Notes under the pieces: model-generated
The model's database searches: none
Seen by the model: the letters and a program-made list of their open reading frames with translations, nothing else
What the model was told of the DNA's origin: nothing
Shown: piece by piece, positions 34,182 to 42,105 of the stretch
Position numbering within the stretch: position 1 is the first letter of the stretch
How the letters are laid out: each line of letters begins with the position of its first letter
Source of the DNA: Paenibacillus contaminans
GTDB taxonomy: Bacteria; Bacillota; Bacilli; Paenibacillales; NBRC-103111
DNA length: 64,000 nt
Assembly (NCBI RefSeq): GCF_003285015.1
Contig: NZ_QMFB01000007.1
Location: 62,001 to 126,000, forward strand
Reading direction: 5' to 3'
Program-made: the position numbers and the translations under genes

Positions 34182-35105
34182 GTGAAAATAGCCGTATCGG
34201 GGGGCACCGGCTTTATCGGCGGCCACCTCATTCGCCATCTGCTCGAGAGAGGGGACGATATCGTCGTCGTTTCCCGAAGCGATAAACCGGTAAGCATACA
34301 TACGAACAAAACGGCTGGTCAAATAACCGAGCTGCGCTCCGTAAGCTGGCAGCAGCTTGAGCAAGATCCGTCTTTGCTTGAAGGGATAGACGGATGGGTC
34401 AACCTTTCCGGCGAATCGATCAACAGGCGCTGGACGGAACAAGCCAAGAAGGAAATTTTGGAGTCCCGTCTGCGGACTACCGGTCAGGTTGCGGACGTGA
34501 TCGGACGGCTGAAGCATAAACCGAAGGTCGTCGTAAACGGCTCCGGCATGTCGATATACGGCACCTCGGAGAAAGATGAATACGATGAATCGAGTCCGGC
34601 CAGAACCATCGATTTCCTGTCTTCTGTCGTGGATCGATGGGAGAAGGCGGCCGACCGCATTCCTGCGGAACGGATTGTCAAGCTGCGCGTCGGTCTCGTG
34701 CTTGGTGCCGACGGCGGAGCGCTTACCCCGATGATGCTGCCGTACAAGCTTTTTGCAGGCGGCCGAGTCGGCAGCGGGAAGCAATGGCTGTCATGGATTC
34801 ATGTTGAAGATATGGTGCGGCTGATCGCTTTTTGTCTCGATAACGATAACATGGAAGGCGGCGTAAACGGAACGGGCCCGAATCCGGTAACGAACGATCA
34901 GTTCGGACGCGTATTGGGCCGCTCGTTAGGTCGTCCACATTATTTCCCTGTGCCTTCATTCATGTTTAAGCTTTTATTCGGCGAGCTGTCCGTGTTGCTT
35001 CTGGAGGGACAGAAAGTGCTGCCGGCCAAAGCTTTGCATCACGGCTTTCGTTTTCTTTACCCGGACCTCGAGCTTGCGCTGCGCAATATCGTTGCCCGCG
35101 GGTGA
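34182..35105 (+). CDS. TIGR01777-family SDR epimerase/oxidoreductase
   Basis: An extended short-chain dehydrogenase of 307 residues. NAD(P)-binding GGTGFIGGHLI near the N-terminus, VNLSGESINRRWTEQAKKEI (a family hallmark), SGMSIYG in the active-site region and GSGKQWLSWIHVEDMV are visible, with the C-terminal DUF1731-like segment (PVPSFMFKLLFGE, GQKVLPAKALHHGF). The substrate is unknown; the family resembles Bacillus YfhF. GTG 34182 is supported by GGGAGG upstream. Confidence 0.88.
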   Translation: MKIAVSGGTGFIGGHLIRHLLERGDDIVVVSRSDKPVSIHTNKTAGQITELRSVSWQQLEQDPSLLEGIDGWVNLSGESINRRWTEQAKKEILESRLRTTGQVADVIGRLKHKPKVVVNGSGMSIYGTSEKDEYDESSPARTIDFLSSVVDRWEKAADRIPAERIVKLRVGLVLGADGGALTPMMLPYKLFAGGRVGSGKQWLSWIHVEDMVRLIAFCLDNDNMEGGVNGTGPNPVTNDQFGRVLGRSLGRPHYFPVPSFMFKLLFGELSVLLLEGQKVLPAKALHHGFRFLYPDLELALRNIVARG

Positions 35106-35226
35106 GCGGAAGTACTGATCGAAACGGAAAGAATCATTTTATCGAAGTTTTCTCTGTTATGACCGCTCTGAACGAAGTAAGCTAGTAGTCATCATGCTAA
35201 TAAATACGTTAAGGAGGTGATTGGAG

Positions 35227-35367
35227 ATGAGCGAACAAACGCGGAGCGCGGCGTTGAAGCGGACGATCACGCATGCGAAAAACGGACACGGGATACGTCT
35301 GTCCATTTTCATGCATACGGATCGGCATCTCCAGCCGCCTCATTCGGGTATGTTTCTAGAAATGTGA
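35227..35367 (+). CDS. small unknown protein of 46 residues
   Basis: A very strong ribosome-binding site (AAGGAGGTGATTGGAG) leads into ATG 35227. The product has no cysteine, begins SEQTRSAALKRTITHAKNG and ends HSGMFLEM, basic and histidine-rich, with no membrane helix. A terminator follows 45 bases after its stop, so gene and terminator form a complete unit. I cannot assign a function. A frame in the same region beginning at 35217 is less likely because its start falls inside the ribosome-binding site. Confidence 0.5.
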   Translation: MSEQTRSAALKRTITHAKNGHGIRLSIFMHTDRHLQPPHSGMFLEM

Positions 35368-35410
35368 GCGATAACGCTCGACTTTTCTCAAAATATCCTT
35401 ATCCGATGAA

Positions 35411-35440
35411 GACCATGGAGCTGTCGTTCCATGGTTTTTT
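35411..35440 (+). terminator. terminator after the 46-residue protein gene
   Basis: ACCATGGA and TCCATGGT form an 8-bp stem with a short loop, followed by six T. Confidence 0.8.
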
Positions 35441-35492
35441 GTCGTGCAAATAAAAGCCGCGCTACAGGATGCGGGCTAAAGGATGAGAAAAG

Positions 35493-36746
35493 ATGAAAAC
35501 GTTACGGTATAAACGCAATGTGCCTTTATTTTTTGTTTATCAGTGGATCGGGATGTTCATGCTCGACCGGGCGATCTGGATGCTGTTTCTCGTTTCGAAG
35601 GGATTGACGCTGGGGCAGATCGCCCTTCTCGAAACGCTTTTTCACGCGGTCAACTTTGTGGCGGAGGTGCCGACGGGAATGATTGCCGACCGCTTCGGCA
35701 AGCGTACGAGCCTGTTGGCCGCACAAGCGGTCGGTATCGCGAGCGCCGTTTGGCTGATTGCCGCCTCGGATTTTTACGGGCTTACCGCTGCTTTTATGCT
35801 CGGCTCGCTCGTGCACACGCTCCAGTCGGGAGCGGCGTCCGCGCTTTTTTACGAGACGCTGAAGGGGCAGGGAAAGCAGAGCGCCTTCGCCAAGCTAAAC
35901 TCGAGGCTGGCTTCGATTGCGCTCGTCTCAATGGGCGTAAGCGGTATGGCCGGAGGGGCGCTGGCCGATTTGAATTGGGCATATGTCTATGCGGGTAAGG
36001 CGCTTCTACATTTCATTTGCCTATTCGTCATATGGCTGATGGAGGAGCCGGCGATTTTACCGGATCAAGAGGAGGACTTGGAAACGAACGAAGAAGAGAG
36101 GAGAGCGAACGGCTTCGAACGCTTGCCGTTGACCGGACAAATTAGAGGTATCGTCAGCTTTATCGGGCGAAACAAGACGTTTGCGGTTTTGTCGGTTTTC
36201 GGGGCGGTTTTGTATGCGATGTCGTGGTCCATCGGTTTTTACAGTCAAGTGATTTTTCAGCAAATCGGGTTGGATAATGGAATAATCGGCTTGATAAACG
36301 GAGCGGAAACTTGGTTTTCCGCAGCGGTGGCGGCGATAGCTTATTTGGGTGAACGGTTGCTCGGAAGAAGGGGTACGATTTGGATATCGGCTCTCGGCTT
36401 TATGCTTTGTTTGGCATTATTCGGTTATCAGGGCGACGCCATCGGCGCAGTGTCCTTCTTTTTCCTGATGGCGCTGTTTATTAGCGGTTTGGAGCCTCTG
36501 CTGGAAACATATTTGCATGAACTCGTTCCTTCGCCGATGCGCGCGACGATGCTGTCCGTGTTCAGTATGATGATTTCGGCTTGCATGATGGTTACGTTCC
36601 TGGTAATCGGGATGCTTGCGGATCGGATGAGTCTTTCTGCGTCATTGCAAACCATCTTGAACGTTTGGCTTCCGCTTATGGCGGGCATTACGGCGATCGC
36701 AGCGCGCAGCGCACACCGGCATTGGTGTCGTAAATCCGTTCAATGA
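35493..36746 (+). CDS. MFS transporter
   Basis: 417 residues with about twelve hydrophobic helices. The MFS loop motif is VAEVPTGMIADRFGKRTSLL between helices 2 and 3, of the type found in multidrug and sugar efflux carriers. A charged middle loop (EEDLETNEEERRAN) separates the two halves. Substrate unknown. Start ATG 35493 behind AAAGGATGAG. The bidirectional terminator that follows is shared with nagB. Confidence 0.85.
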   Translation: MKTLRYKRNVPLFFVYQWIGMFMLDRAIWMLFLVSKGLTLGQIALLETLFHAVNFVAEVPTGMIADRFGKRTSLLAAQAVGIASAVWLIAASDFYGLTAAFMLGSLVHTLQSGAASALFYETLKGQGKQSAFAKLNSRLASIALVSMGVSGMAGGALADLNWAYVYAGKALLHFICLFVIWLMEEPAILPDQEEDLETNEEERRANGFERLPLTGQIRGIVSFIGRNKTFAVLSVFGAVLYAMSWSIGFYSQVIFQQIGLDNGIIGLINGAETWFSAAVAAIAYLGERLLGRRGTIWISALGFMLCLALFGYQGDAIGAVSFFFLMALFISGLEPLLETYLHELVPSPMRATMLSVFSMMISACMMVTFLVIGMLADRMSLSASLQTILNVWLPLMAGITAIAARSAHRHWCRKSVQ

Positions 36747-36790
36747 CGCCAGTCGAAAGATGCATAACAAAATGTCGTTCCACACAGCAA

Positions 36791-36837
36791 AAAAAGGGCA
36801 GTCCGAAAGCGAACACTTCGCTTTCGGGCTGCCTTTT
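36791..36837 (+). terminator. bidirectional terminator between the MFS gene and nagB
   Basis: AAAAGGGCAG-CCGAAAGCG pairs with CGCTTTCGG-CTGCCTTTT; the A and T tracts allow use on both strands. It is an exceptionally long, GC-rich stem. Confidence 0.85.
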
Positions 36838-36935
36838 ATCAAAATCTCAGAAAGAATATCTCTGCTGATTGTTCGATTTCCCGGTAAACGCACCTGTCCT
36901 CAAAGGACGGCGTAACCGTTTGTCCTCGGTTAGCG

Positions 36936-37673
36936 TTACATTTCATTTGCAAAATATTTGCCGGCTTCGGCATCGAGCAATACGACGACATTCGAATGGG
37001 TCTGCAGCAGGGATGCCGGGCATTCCGTCGTAATCGGGCCGGTTAAAGCGCGGTGAACGATCTCCGCTTTGCCTTCGCCGCGGACGACAAGAAGTATCGT
37101 CTTTGCTTTGAGGATGGCGCCTACGCCCATCGTCAAGGCGTGTGTAGGCACTTCGTCGATCGAGTTGAAGAAGCGGGCGTTAGCCTCACGCGTTTCCTCT
37201 TTGAGCTCGACGATATGCGTCCCGCTAATCAGGGAATGGGACGGCTCATTGAAGCCGATATGGCCGTTGTTGCCGATGCCGAGAATTTGCAAGTCGATCT
37301 GCTTGGCATCCTCGAGAAGGCGGTTATACCGTTCGCATTCCGCCGCGAGGTCGGCGGCATTGCCGTCCGGAATGTTCGCTTGCGAAGCCGGCAGGTCGAT
37401 ATGCGAGAACAATTGCCGGTTCATAAAGCTGTGATAGCTTTCTTGATGATCCTTCGGAAGCCCGACGTATTCATCGAGGTTGAAGGTCGTCACTTGACGG
37501 AAGCTGACCATATTTTTGCGGAACGTATTGATGATTTCTTCATAAATACCGATCGGGGAGCTCCCTGTGGCAAGTCCAAGAACGGCTCTCGGATTCGTCT
37601 GCACAAGACTTGTAATGATGCTTGCGCCGGCGATGTTCAATTCGTCGTTTGTGCGGAACGTTAGGATGTTCAT
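36936..37673 (-). CDS. nagB: glucosamine-6-phosphate deaminase
   Basis: 245 residues. It isomerises and deaminates glucosamine 6-phosphate to fructose 6-phosphate, feeding amino sugars into glycolysis. Catalytic and substrate loops: LGLATGSSPIGIYEE, FNLDEYVGL, GIGNNGHIGFNEP. It follows the RpiR-type regulator gene by six bases. No nagA lies here. Confidence 0.95.
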   Translation of the reverse strand: MNILTFRTNDELNIAGASIITSLVQTNPRAVLGLATGSSPIGIYEEIINTFRKNMVSFRQVTTFNLDEYVGLPKDHQESYHSFMNRQLFSHIDLPASQANIPDGNAADLAAECERYNRLLEDAKQIDLQILGIGNNGHIGFNEPSHSLISGTHIVELKEETREANARFFNSIDEVPTHALTMGVGAILKAKTILLVVRGEGKAEIVHRALTGPITTECPASLLQTHSNVVVLLDAEAGKYFANEM

Positions 37674-37679
37674 TCTAAA

Positions 37680-38537
37680 CTATCTCCCTTTTTCTTTGCG
37701 ATATTTTTTGACCATCTGGAACGAATGCTCGAGTCTCGGCACATATTCGTCGAAGTGTTCGCTGACCATGCCCGTAAACAAAATATCGATCACATGCAGT
37801 TGGGCGATGCGCGACGCCATGTCGCCGCGGCGGACGCCTTCTTCCAATGAGGAAGTAAACAACTGCACATCGGATATTCCGGCCAAAGTCGTCGAGCCGT
37901 ATTTCGTAAGCGAAATTGTCGTTGCCCCATTTTCCTTCGCGCAGCGCAGGGCGTCGATCGTTTCCGGCGTTTCTCCCGAATAGGAGATGCCAACCGCCAC
38001 ATCGCCTTCCTTCAGCGTCGACGCGGAAGTGACCTGCATATGCGAGTCGGAGAAAATGGATGCCCGTTTGCCGATCCGCACCAGCTTTTGATAAAAATCA
38101 TGCGCCACGATACCGGAGGTGGCGACGCCGTAAAGATCGATTTGCCGGGCGGAGCGAAGGGCGAGAAGCGCGAGCTGCAGCTGGCGATAATCGAGCAAAT
38201 GCGTCGTATCCATGATCGAGCGGATATGATTTTTCTCAATGGCCGCAATAATTTCGTTTAACGGGTTGCCGGCGACGATGTCCTGATAGGTCATTTCGAC
38301 CGGCGGCTGGGCCAAGTCGGCGGCAAGCTTCATTTTGAAATCGGCGAATCCGCTGAAATGGAATGTCTTGCAAAACCGCGATATCGTTGCGGGACTTGTG
38401 TGAGACTGCTCCGCAAGCTCCGTAATGCTCATGCGTACGACCGAGTGCGGATTAGCCGCAATAAACTCGGCAAGTTCAAGCTCTTTCTTGTTAAAGCTTG
38501 ACGATTGTTCTCGAATTGCTTTAAGCATGCTTTGCAT
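37680..38537 (-). CDS. RpiR/MurR-family transcriptional regulator (amino-sugar-sensing)
   Basis: About 285 residues. An N-terminal helix-turn-helix of the HTH_6 type (MSITELAEQSHTSPATISRF) is followed by a SIS sugar-phosphate-binding domain (IDLYGVATSGIVAHDF, VAVGISYSGETPETIDALR). It is co-transcribed with nagB and probably controls it, sensing a sugar phosphate. ATG 38537 is preferred for its GGTGAA site and family-like MQSMLKAI start; the frame reaches GTG 38570. Two palindromes in the promoter region are likely its own operators. Confidence 0.88.
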   Translation of the reverse strand: MQSMLKAIREQSSSFNKKELELAEFIAANPHSVVRMSITELAEQSHTSPATISRFCKTFHFSGFADFKMKLAADLAQPPVEMTYQDIVAGNPLNEIIAAIEKNHIRSIMDTTHLLDYRQLQLALLALRSARQIDLYGVATSGIVAHDFYQKLVRIGKRASIFSDSHMQVTSASTLKEGDVAVGISYSGETPETIDALRCAKENGATTISLTKYGSTTLAGISDVQLFTSSLEEGVRRGDMASRIAQLHVIDILFTGMVSEHFDEYVPRLEHSFQMVKKYRKEKGR

Positions 38538-38593
38538 AAGCGGTTCACCACATTCGTCGGTTTCCTGCACAAGCAGGGCGATTTAAAATTTTT

Positions 38594-38639
38594 GAAAATT
38601 ATTTCTACGAAATACGGAGATTTCGAGAAAATATTTTTC
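38594..38639 (-). promoter_or_regulatory. two putative RpiR-type operators
   Basis: GAAAATTATTTC (38594-38605) and GAAAATATTTTTC (38627-38639) are AT-rich near-palindromes of the GAAAn(4-5)TTTC kind used by RpiR/MurR repressors. Their centres are about 34 bases (roughly three helical turns) apart, and both are downstream of the putative -10 of the rpiR-nagB promoter. Confidence 0.4.
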
Positions 38640-38667
38640 ATCATGATCATACCGTATTTTCTGTCAA
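38640..38667 (-). promoter_or_regulatory. promoter of the rpiR-nagB operon
   Basis: Perfect TTGACA (38667-38662 on the minus strand), 16-base spacer, CATGAT as -10. The 325-base gap 38538-38862 holds this promoter, the two operator-like palindromes, and nothing else I can identify. Confidence 0.5.
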
Positions 38668-38862
38668 CCGACAAGCCGGAAAACGGAGAGGTCGGTAATT
38701 GTACATAAAACGCCGCCATTGTAGGTGCGCCATTGATTTCCGGCATGTTTAATAAAAGATCAGGGGGTTAGTCCGCATCCTAAGCGATCTATACTTGCAA
38801 GGCGCCAAAAGATGCAAGAGCCGCAATCCTTTTAAAAACAGCTTGTCCCGCGGAGAGTCCGG

Positions 38863-39303
38863 TTATCCCGAGCAAATCCGCATTTCATAAAAAGACAGTC
38901 CTTCGCCTTTATTGATCGAACCGGTCGAGGTAAACCCGCAGCTTCTGCAAAGCGCAAAATAATCCGTATCGCATTTCCTTATATAAATAACGATTTCTTC
39001 AACCCGCAAAGCGTCGAACGCAAATTTGCACAACAATTGAACGGCATCGCGTACCGGAGTATCCGTATCTGCAGCTGCGTCATCCCAGTCAGGTCCTACG
39101 ATCAAAGCTTCGCGGCGCTCCAAATCCGTTTCTTTGAGCGAGATGGTGCCCATCGGCCCGTCGTTACTGCCGCCCTTTCTAACAATGGCGAATACGAGAT
39201 GGCGATATTTGTTCCGTTTGCGCCGTTTTCCAATAAGCCCATATTCTTTTGCGCTTTGCAGCGTAAGTCGAATCGTTTCGTTCTCGATCGAGTTCGGATT
39301 CAT
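38863..39303 (-). CDS. GNAT-family N-acetyltransferase-like protein
   Basis: 146 residues from ATG 39303, behind AAAGAGG. The fold is GNAT-like: DGPMGTISLKETDLERREAL then IVGPDWDD, a helix DAVQLLCKFAFDALRVEEIV, and a final CRSCGFTSTGSI strand-turn as in the N-acetyltransferase C-terminus. The acetyl-CoA loop Q/RxxGxG/A is not clear (DTPVRDAVQLL replaces it), so activity is uncertain. It contains three cysteines near the C-terminus (CDTDYFALCRSC). An upstream extension to 39432 has no ribosome-binding site. Confidence 0.65.
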   Translation of the reverse strand: MNPNSIENETIRLTLQSAKEYGLIGKRRKRNKYRHLVFAIVRKGGSNDGPMGTISLKETDLERREALIVGPDWDDAAADTDTPVRDAVQLLCKFAFDALRVEEIVIYIRKCDTDYFALCRSCGFTSTGSINKGEGLSFYEMRICSG

Positions 39304-39560
39304 ATATGTGCCTCTTTTCATCGAAATCGTAGTTGTTTCATCTATAGTTACGATATGTCGAAGCTTCAACAAGGGCACGGCGTTTAGCAGGGGCATCGTG
39401 ATATGAACAACCGCATGGATATACGCCGACATTTAAAAAAAGGAGTCTGAACGCTGTCGATTGCAAATAAATTATTAAAGAGTCGCGAAAGCCGTTCTTT
39501 CCGGCGCAGGCGGAAAGTGGAGAGCAGCGGCTTTCGTAAGCCAAATGGGAGGGATAAGTC

Positions 39561-39857
39561 GTGGTGCAAGTGGTGGATATTAACGTGGACCGTACGGAGC
39601 TAATATTGACGGTCGACAACGGCAAACGGGTAACTTCGCAAACGGTCGCCTTCGACAAAGTGCAAACCATTCGGATGAGCAAGGAAACGGTAAAAAAATG
39701 GTTTTCGTCCAAAGAGGTCAGAAGAATCGAGTTATTTGTAAAGGACAAGGAAGAGCCGTACACGATCGGAAGCGATAAAGTGAAATCATTCGATGCGATC
39801 GAAGAGGTTATACGCCAATTGGCCGTGAAGCATCAAATTCCCGTCGAGCAAAACTGA
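39561..39857 (+). CDS. unknown conserved-looking small protein
   Basis: 98 residues, not recognised. It starts at one of two GTG codons (39561 or 39564) behind GGGAGGGA. Its pattern (RTELILTVDNGKRV, VAFDKVQTIRMSKETVKKWF, RRIELFVKDKEEPYTI) suggests two beta-hairpin-helix units, like a small regulatory or Hfq/YolD-type fold. No membrane segment or metal site. It has no terminator of its own; the hairpin after it belongs to the opposite-strand gene. Confidence 0.65.
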   Translation: MVQVVDINVDRTELILTVDNGKRVTSQTVAFDKVQTIRMSKETVKKWFSSKEVRRIELFVKDKEEPYTIGSDKVKSFDAIEEVIRQLAVKHQIPVEQN

Positions 39858-39941
39858 GCGATATTGAATTGCAATCGTAGCGGAACATTATGCAGATGGC
39901 ATATCCGGCTTCAGACAATTCATCCAATATGATTTGGAAAC

Positions 39942-39977
39942 AAAAAAAAGGGAGCCTGCCGGTTCAGCGGGCTCCCT
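39942..39977 (-). terminator. terminator overlapping the stop codon of the hydrolase gene
   Basis: On the minus strand AGGGAGCCCGCT-type sequence pairs with CGGCAGGCTCCCT and runs into eight T. The 5' arm includes the last codons and TGA of the alpha/beta hydrolase gene, so translation of the end can hinder folding. Confidence 0.8.
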
Positions 39978-40932
39978 GCGTTATGCTTTGTAAAAATGTC
40001 GTCGCGCGTCGCATATATTCTTTCTTGTGGGCTCGGTAGATGAGCTCGTGTTTGCTGTTGGATACCAGCCAGAACTTGGTGTTGCCGTTATCGGGCTGAT
40101 TTTCATATAACGCCTCGATCAGCCTGTAATCCGCTTTACTGTCCTTTTTACTGTGAATCAAATAAATCGGAAGCTCATAATGCGTCGTCTTGACATCATG
40201 AGTCGGCACTTGACTGAGACTGACGCCGTTGAAGATAGGAAAGAAGAAGCGGATCAAGGCCAGAGACGGAAAACGTGGAAGGTCGATTTGCTGCTTAACG
40301 TTCATATAAAGCGTATCGGGATCGAGCAAATACGTGCTGTCCAGTATCATCCCGCTTATTTCCTTCGTAACCAGTGCGGCCTGCAGCGCGGTGCCCGCCC
40401 CCATGGAGAACCCCCAAACGAACACATTCTCCGCACCTTTATGCTTGGCAAGCTGTATGGCGCCGAGCAGCTCCTGCGTCTCCTGGATGCCGCCGGTAAC
40501 GACGCGGCCCGGTTGTACGAATCCGTAATCGAACATAAGGACGTTATACTGCAGCTGATGCAGCGCGTTGGCCAATTCATACATCGGCACCCACGATTCT
40601 TCCCGGTTGGCTCCGTAGCCATGAGAGAAAACGACGGTTTGCGCGGAATCACCGGGGATGTACCATCCGTTCAGAATACTTCGCCCGTTGACACTAGGGA
40701 AGGTGACGTCTTCATAATCAACCCCGATTGCTTCGAGCGGGTTGGACATCAGAGGCGCGATAACGGGTCTGCCTAACGTCCAGGCAATATATCCGTGAAA
40801 GGCGAGAATCGGCGCCAGTAATAGAATGGCAACTGCCGTAACCCATTTCGGCAGCCGGATTTTCGCGCGCGCCCCGATTTTGACAGCGTTTTCAAATTGG
40901 CGGAGCAAAGGATTAAACGTAACGGTTTTCAT
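39964..40932 (-). CDS. membrane-anchored alpha/beta hydrolase
   Basis: 322 residues. One hydrophobic N-terminal helix (WVTAVAILLLAPILAFHGYI) anchors it. The hydrolase domain has FSHGYGANRE (oxyanion side), nucleophile elbow GFSMGAGTALQ (Ser), and a final SKHEL histidine; the acid is probably in the HSKKDS region. Serine hydrolases with this layout include acyl-esterases and peptidases of the S9/BD-FAE type, and the substrate cannot be inferred. The minus promoter region contains a small inverted repeat (GTAAG-TTG-CTTAC, 40993-41005). Confidence 0.83.
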   Translation of the reverse strand: MKTVTFNPLLRQFENAVKIGARAKIRLPKWVTAVAILLLAPILAFHGYIAWTLGRPVIAPLMSNPLEAIGVDYEDVTFPSVNGRSILNGWYIPGDSAQTVVFSHGYGANREESWVPMYELANALHQLQYNVLMFDYGFVQPGRVVTGGIQETQELLGAIQLAKHKGAENVFVWGFSMGAGTALQAALVTKEISGMILDSTYLLDPDTLYMNVKQQIDLPRFPSLALIRFFFPIFNGVSLSQVPTHDVKTTHYELPIYLIHSKKDSKADYRLIEALYENQPDNGNTKFWLVSNSKHELIYRAHKKEYMRRATTFLQSITQGAR

Positions 40933-40992
40933 CCGAATCCCTCCTTGTGATGTAGGTTGATGTTGGCAGAACGGGAAAGGAATCTACTTCAT

Positions 40993-41005
40993 GTAAGTTG
41001 CTTAC
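40993..41005. promoter_or_regulatory. inverted repeat in the divergent promoter region
   Basis: GTAAG-TTG-CTTAC lies just downstream of a minus-strand TACTATAAA-like -10, in the 240-base divergent gap before the hydrolase gene. It may be an operator for a small repressor, but the repeat is only five base pairs. Confidence 0.25.
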
Positions 41006-41172
41006 CTTTATAGTATGTCGATGGAAGCAGGGCGTCAATAAGCGTGCCGAAATGTTATCTTCTTGTAACACGGCTGTAACGAAGCGTCCAAATCTTGGCG
41101 TGTATGCCATTGTTTCGACAGCGCTTGTATGTCATAATTTTCAGTAAATGATCGATGGACGGAGGGAGCGAT

Positions 41173-41589
41173 ATGGCAATGCCGGGACAGGATGAGCCGC
41201 CGGTCATATTATATGACGGGGTTTGCAATTTTTGCGCGGCCGTCGTTCGTTTTGTCGTCAAGCGAGATCACAAAGAACGATTCCGGTTTGCCGCTCTGCA
41301 ATCCGAGACCGGACGGCGGATTCTTGAAAAACACGGCCTGCAGCCGGGGCAGCTCGACACGTTCGTACTGGCGGAAGGCGAACGCTGCTGGACCCGATCG
41401 ACGGCTGCATTGCTCGTATGCCGTAGGTTAAATGACCTATGGCCGCTCGCTTATGCGGGTATCGTCGTGCCGCGGTTTATACGCGATGCTGTTTACGGAG
41501 CGGTGGCTCGTAATCGCTATCGCTGGTTCGGCAAGTCGGACGCCTGCATGATGCCTACTCCCGAGCTGCGGAAACGTTTTTTGGACTAA
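41173..41589 (+). CDS. DCC-family (DUF393) thiol-disulfide oxidoreductase
   Basis: A 138-residue thioredoxin-like protein. The DCC family motif DGVCNFC sits at about residue 16-22 (ILYDGVCNFCAAVV), with RFAALQSETGR after it. The C-terminal half (LVCRRLNDLWPLAYAGIVVP) is hydrophobic but short. The family is presumed redox-active; the partner is unknown. GGAGGG lies before ATG 41173; the frame is open to 41155. Confidence 0.85.
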   Translation: MAMPGQDEPPVILYDGVCNFCAAVVRFVVKRDHKERFRFAALQSETGRRILEKHGLQPGQLDTFVLAEGERCWTRSTAALLVCRRLNDLWPLAYAGIVVPRFIRDAVYGAVARNRYRWFGKSDACMMPTPELRKRFLD

Positions 41590-41684
41590 CGTAAACCGTG
41601 GAAAAAAATGAATATTCGCTATTGTCGAGCGATGTTACATTTTGTAAGATTAGGAGAAAAGCACGATCTCATAGGGGGCATTCG

Positions 41685-42059
41685 ATGAAGCGGTTAGCGG
41701 CTACGATTGTGGTTTGCAGCATAGTGTTGAGCGCATGCGGGACAAGCAAGAAGGCGAGCGTTCCGATGCAGGACCAAAAGCCTACATTGAGCGTATCGGT
41801 AAAGGTTGAAGGCACTCAGGCCACGATGACCGTACAAACCGATCTCCGTATATCCAAAGAAAATTACGGAGGAGCGCGCAAGGTGGGGGAAGGTCATATT
41901 CATACATATTTGGACGGCGGGGAAAAGGTTTCGATGGATGAAATAAAGAAAACATACACGGACTTGGTTCCGGGCAAACATGAGCTGAAGGTATCGCTGC
42001 ATAATAACGATCACACCCCCTATGACGTAACGGAAACGGTCAGCTTCGAAATAAAATGA
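41685..42059 (+). CDS. small lipoprotein of unknown function
   Basis: 124 residues. A signal peptide (KRLAATIVVCSIVLSAC) ends in a lipobox LSAC, so the mature protein should be tethered to the outer side of the membrane by its cysteine. The mature part (about 100 residues) looks like an Ig-type beta sandwich (TLSVSVKVEGTQATM, VPGKHELKVSLHNNDHTPY) with several histidines, including HIH. Function unknown; a metal-binding or wall-associated role is possible. GGGGGC precedes ATG 41685. Confidence 0.7.
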   Translation: MKRLAATIVVCSIVLSACGTSKKASVPMQDQKPTLSVSVKVEGTQATMTVQTDLRISKENYGGARKVGEGHIHTYLDGGEKVSMDEIKKTYTDLVPGKHELKVSLHNNDHTPYDVTETVSFEIK

Positions 42060-42105
42060 GGCTGCATAAAGCTTGGACGATTTGCATGACGGCGCGGGGT
42101 GAAGG

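Noticed and set aside
33693..34784. 363-codon minus-strand frame opposite gcvH and the SDR gene
   Set aside because: Crosses two convincingly coding plus-strand genes and a gap; composition is of the shadow type.
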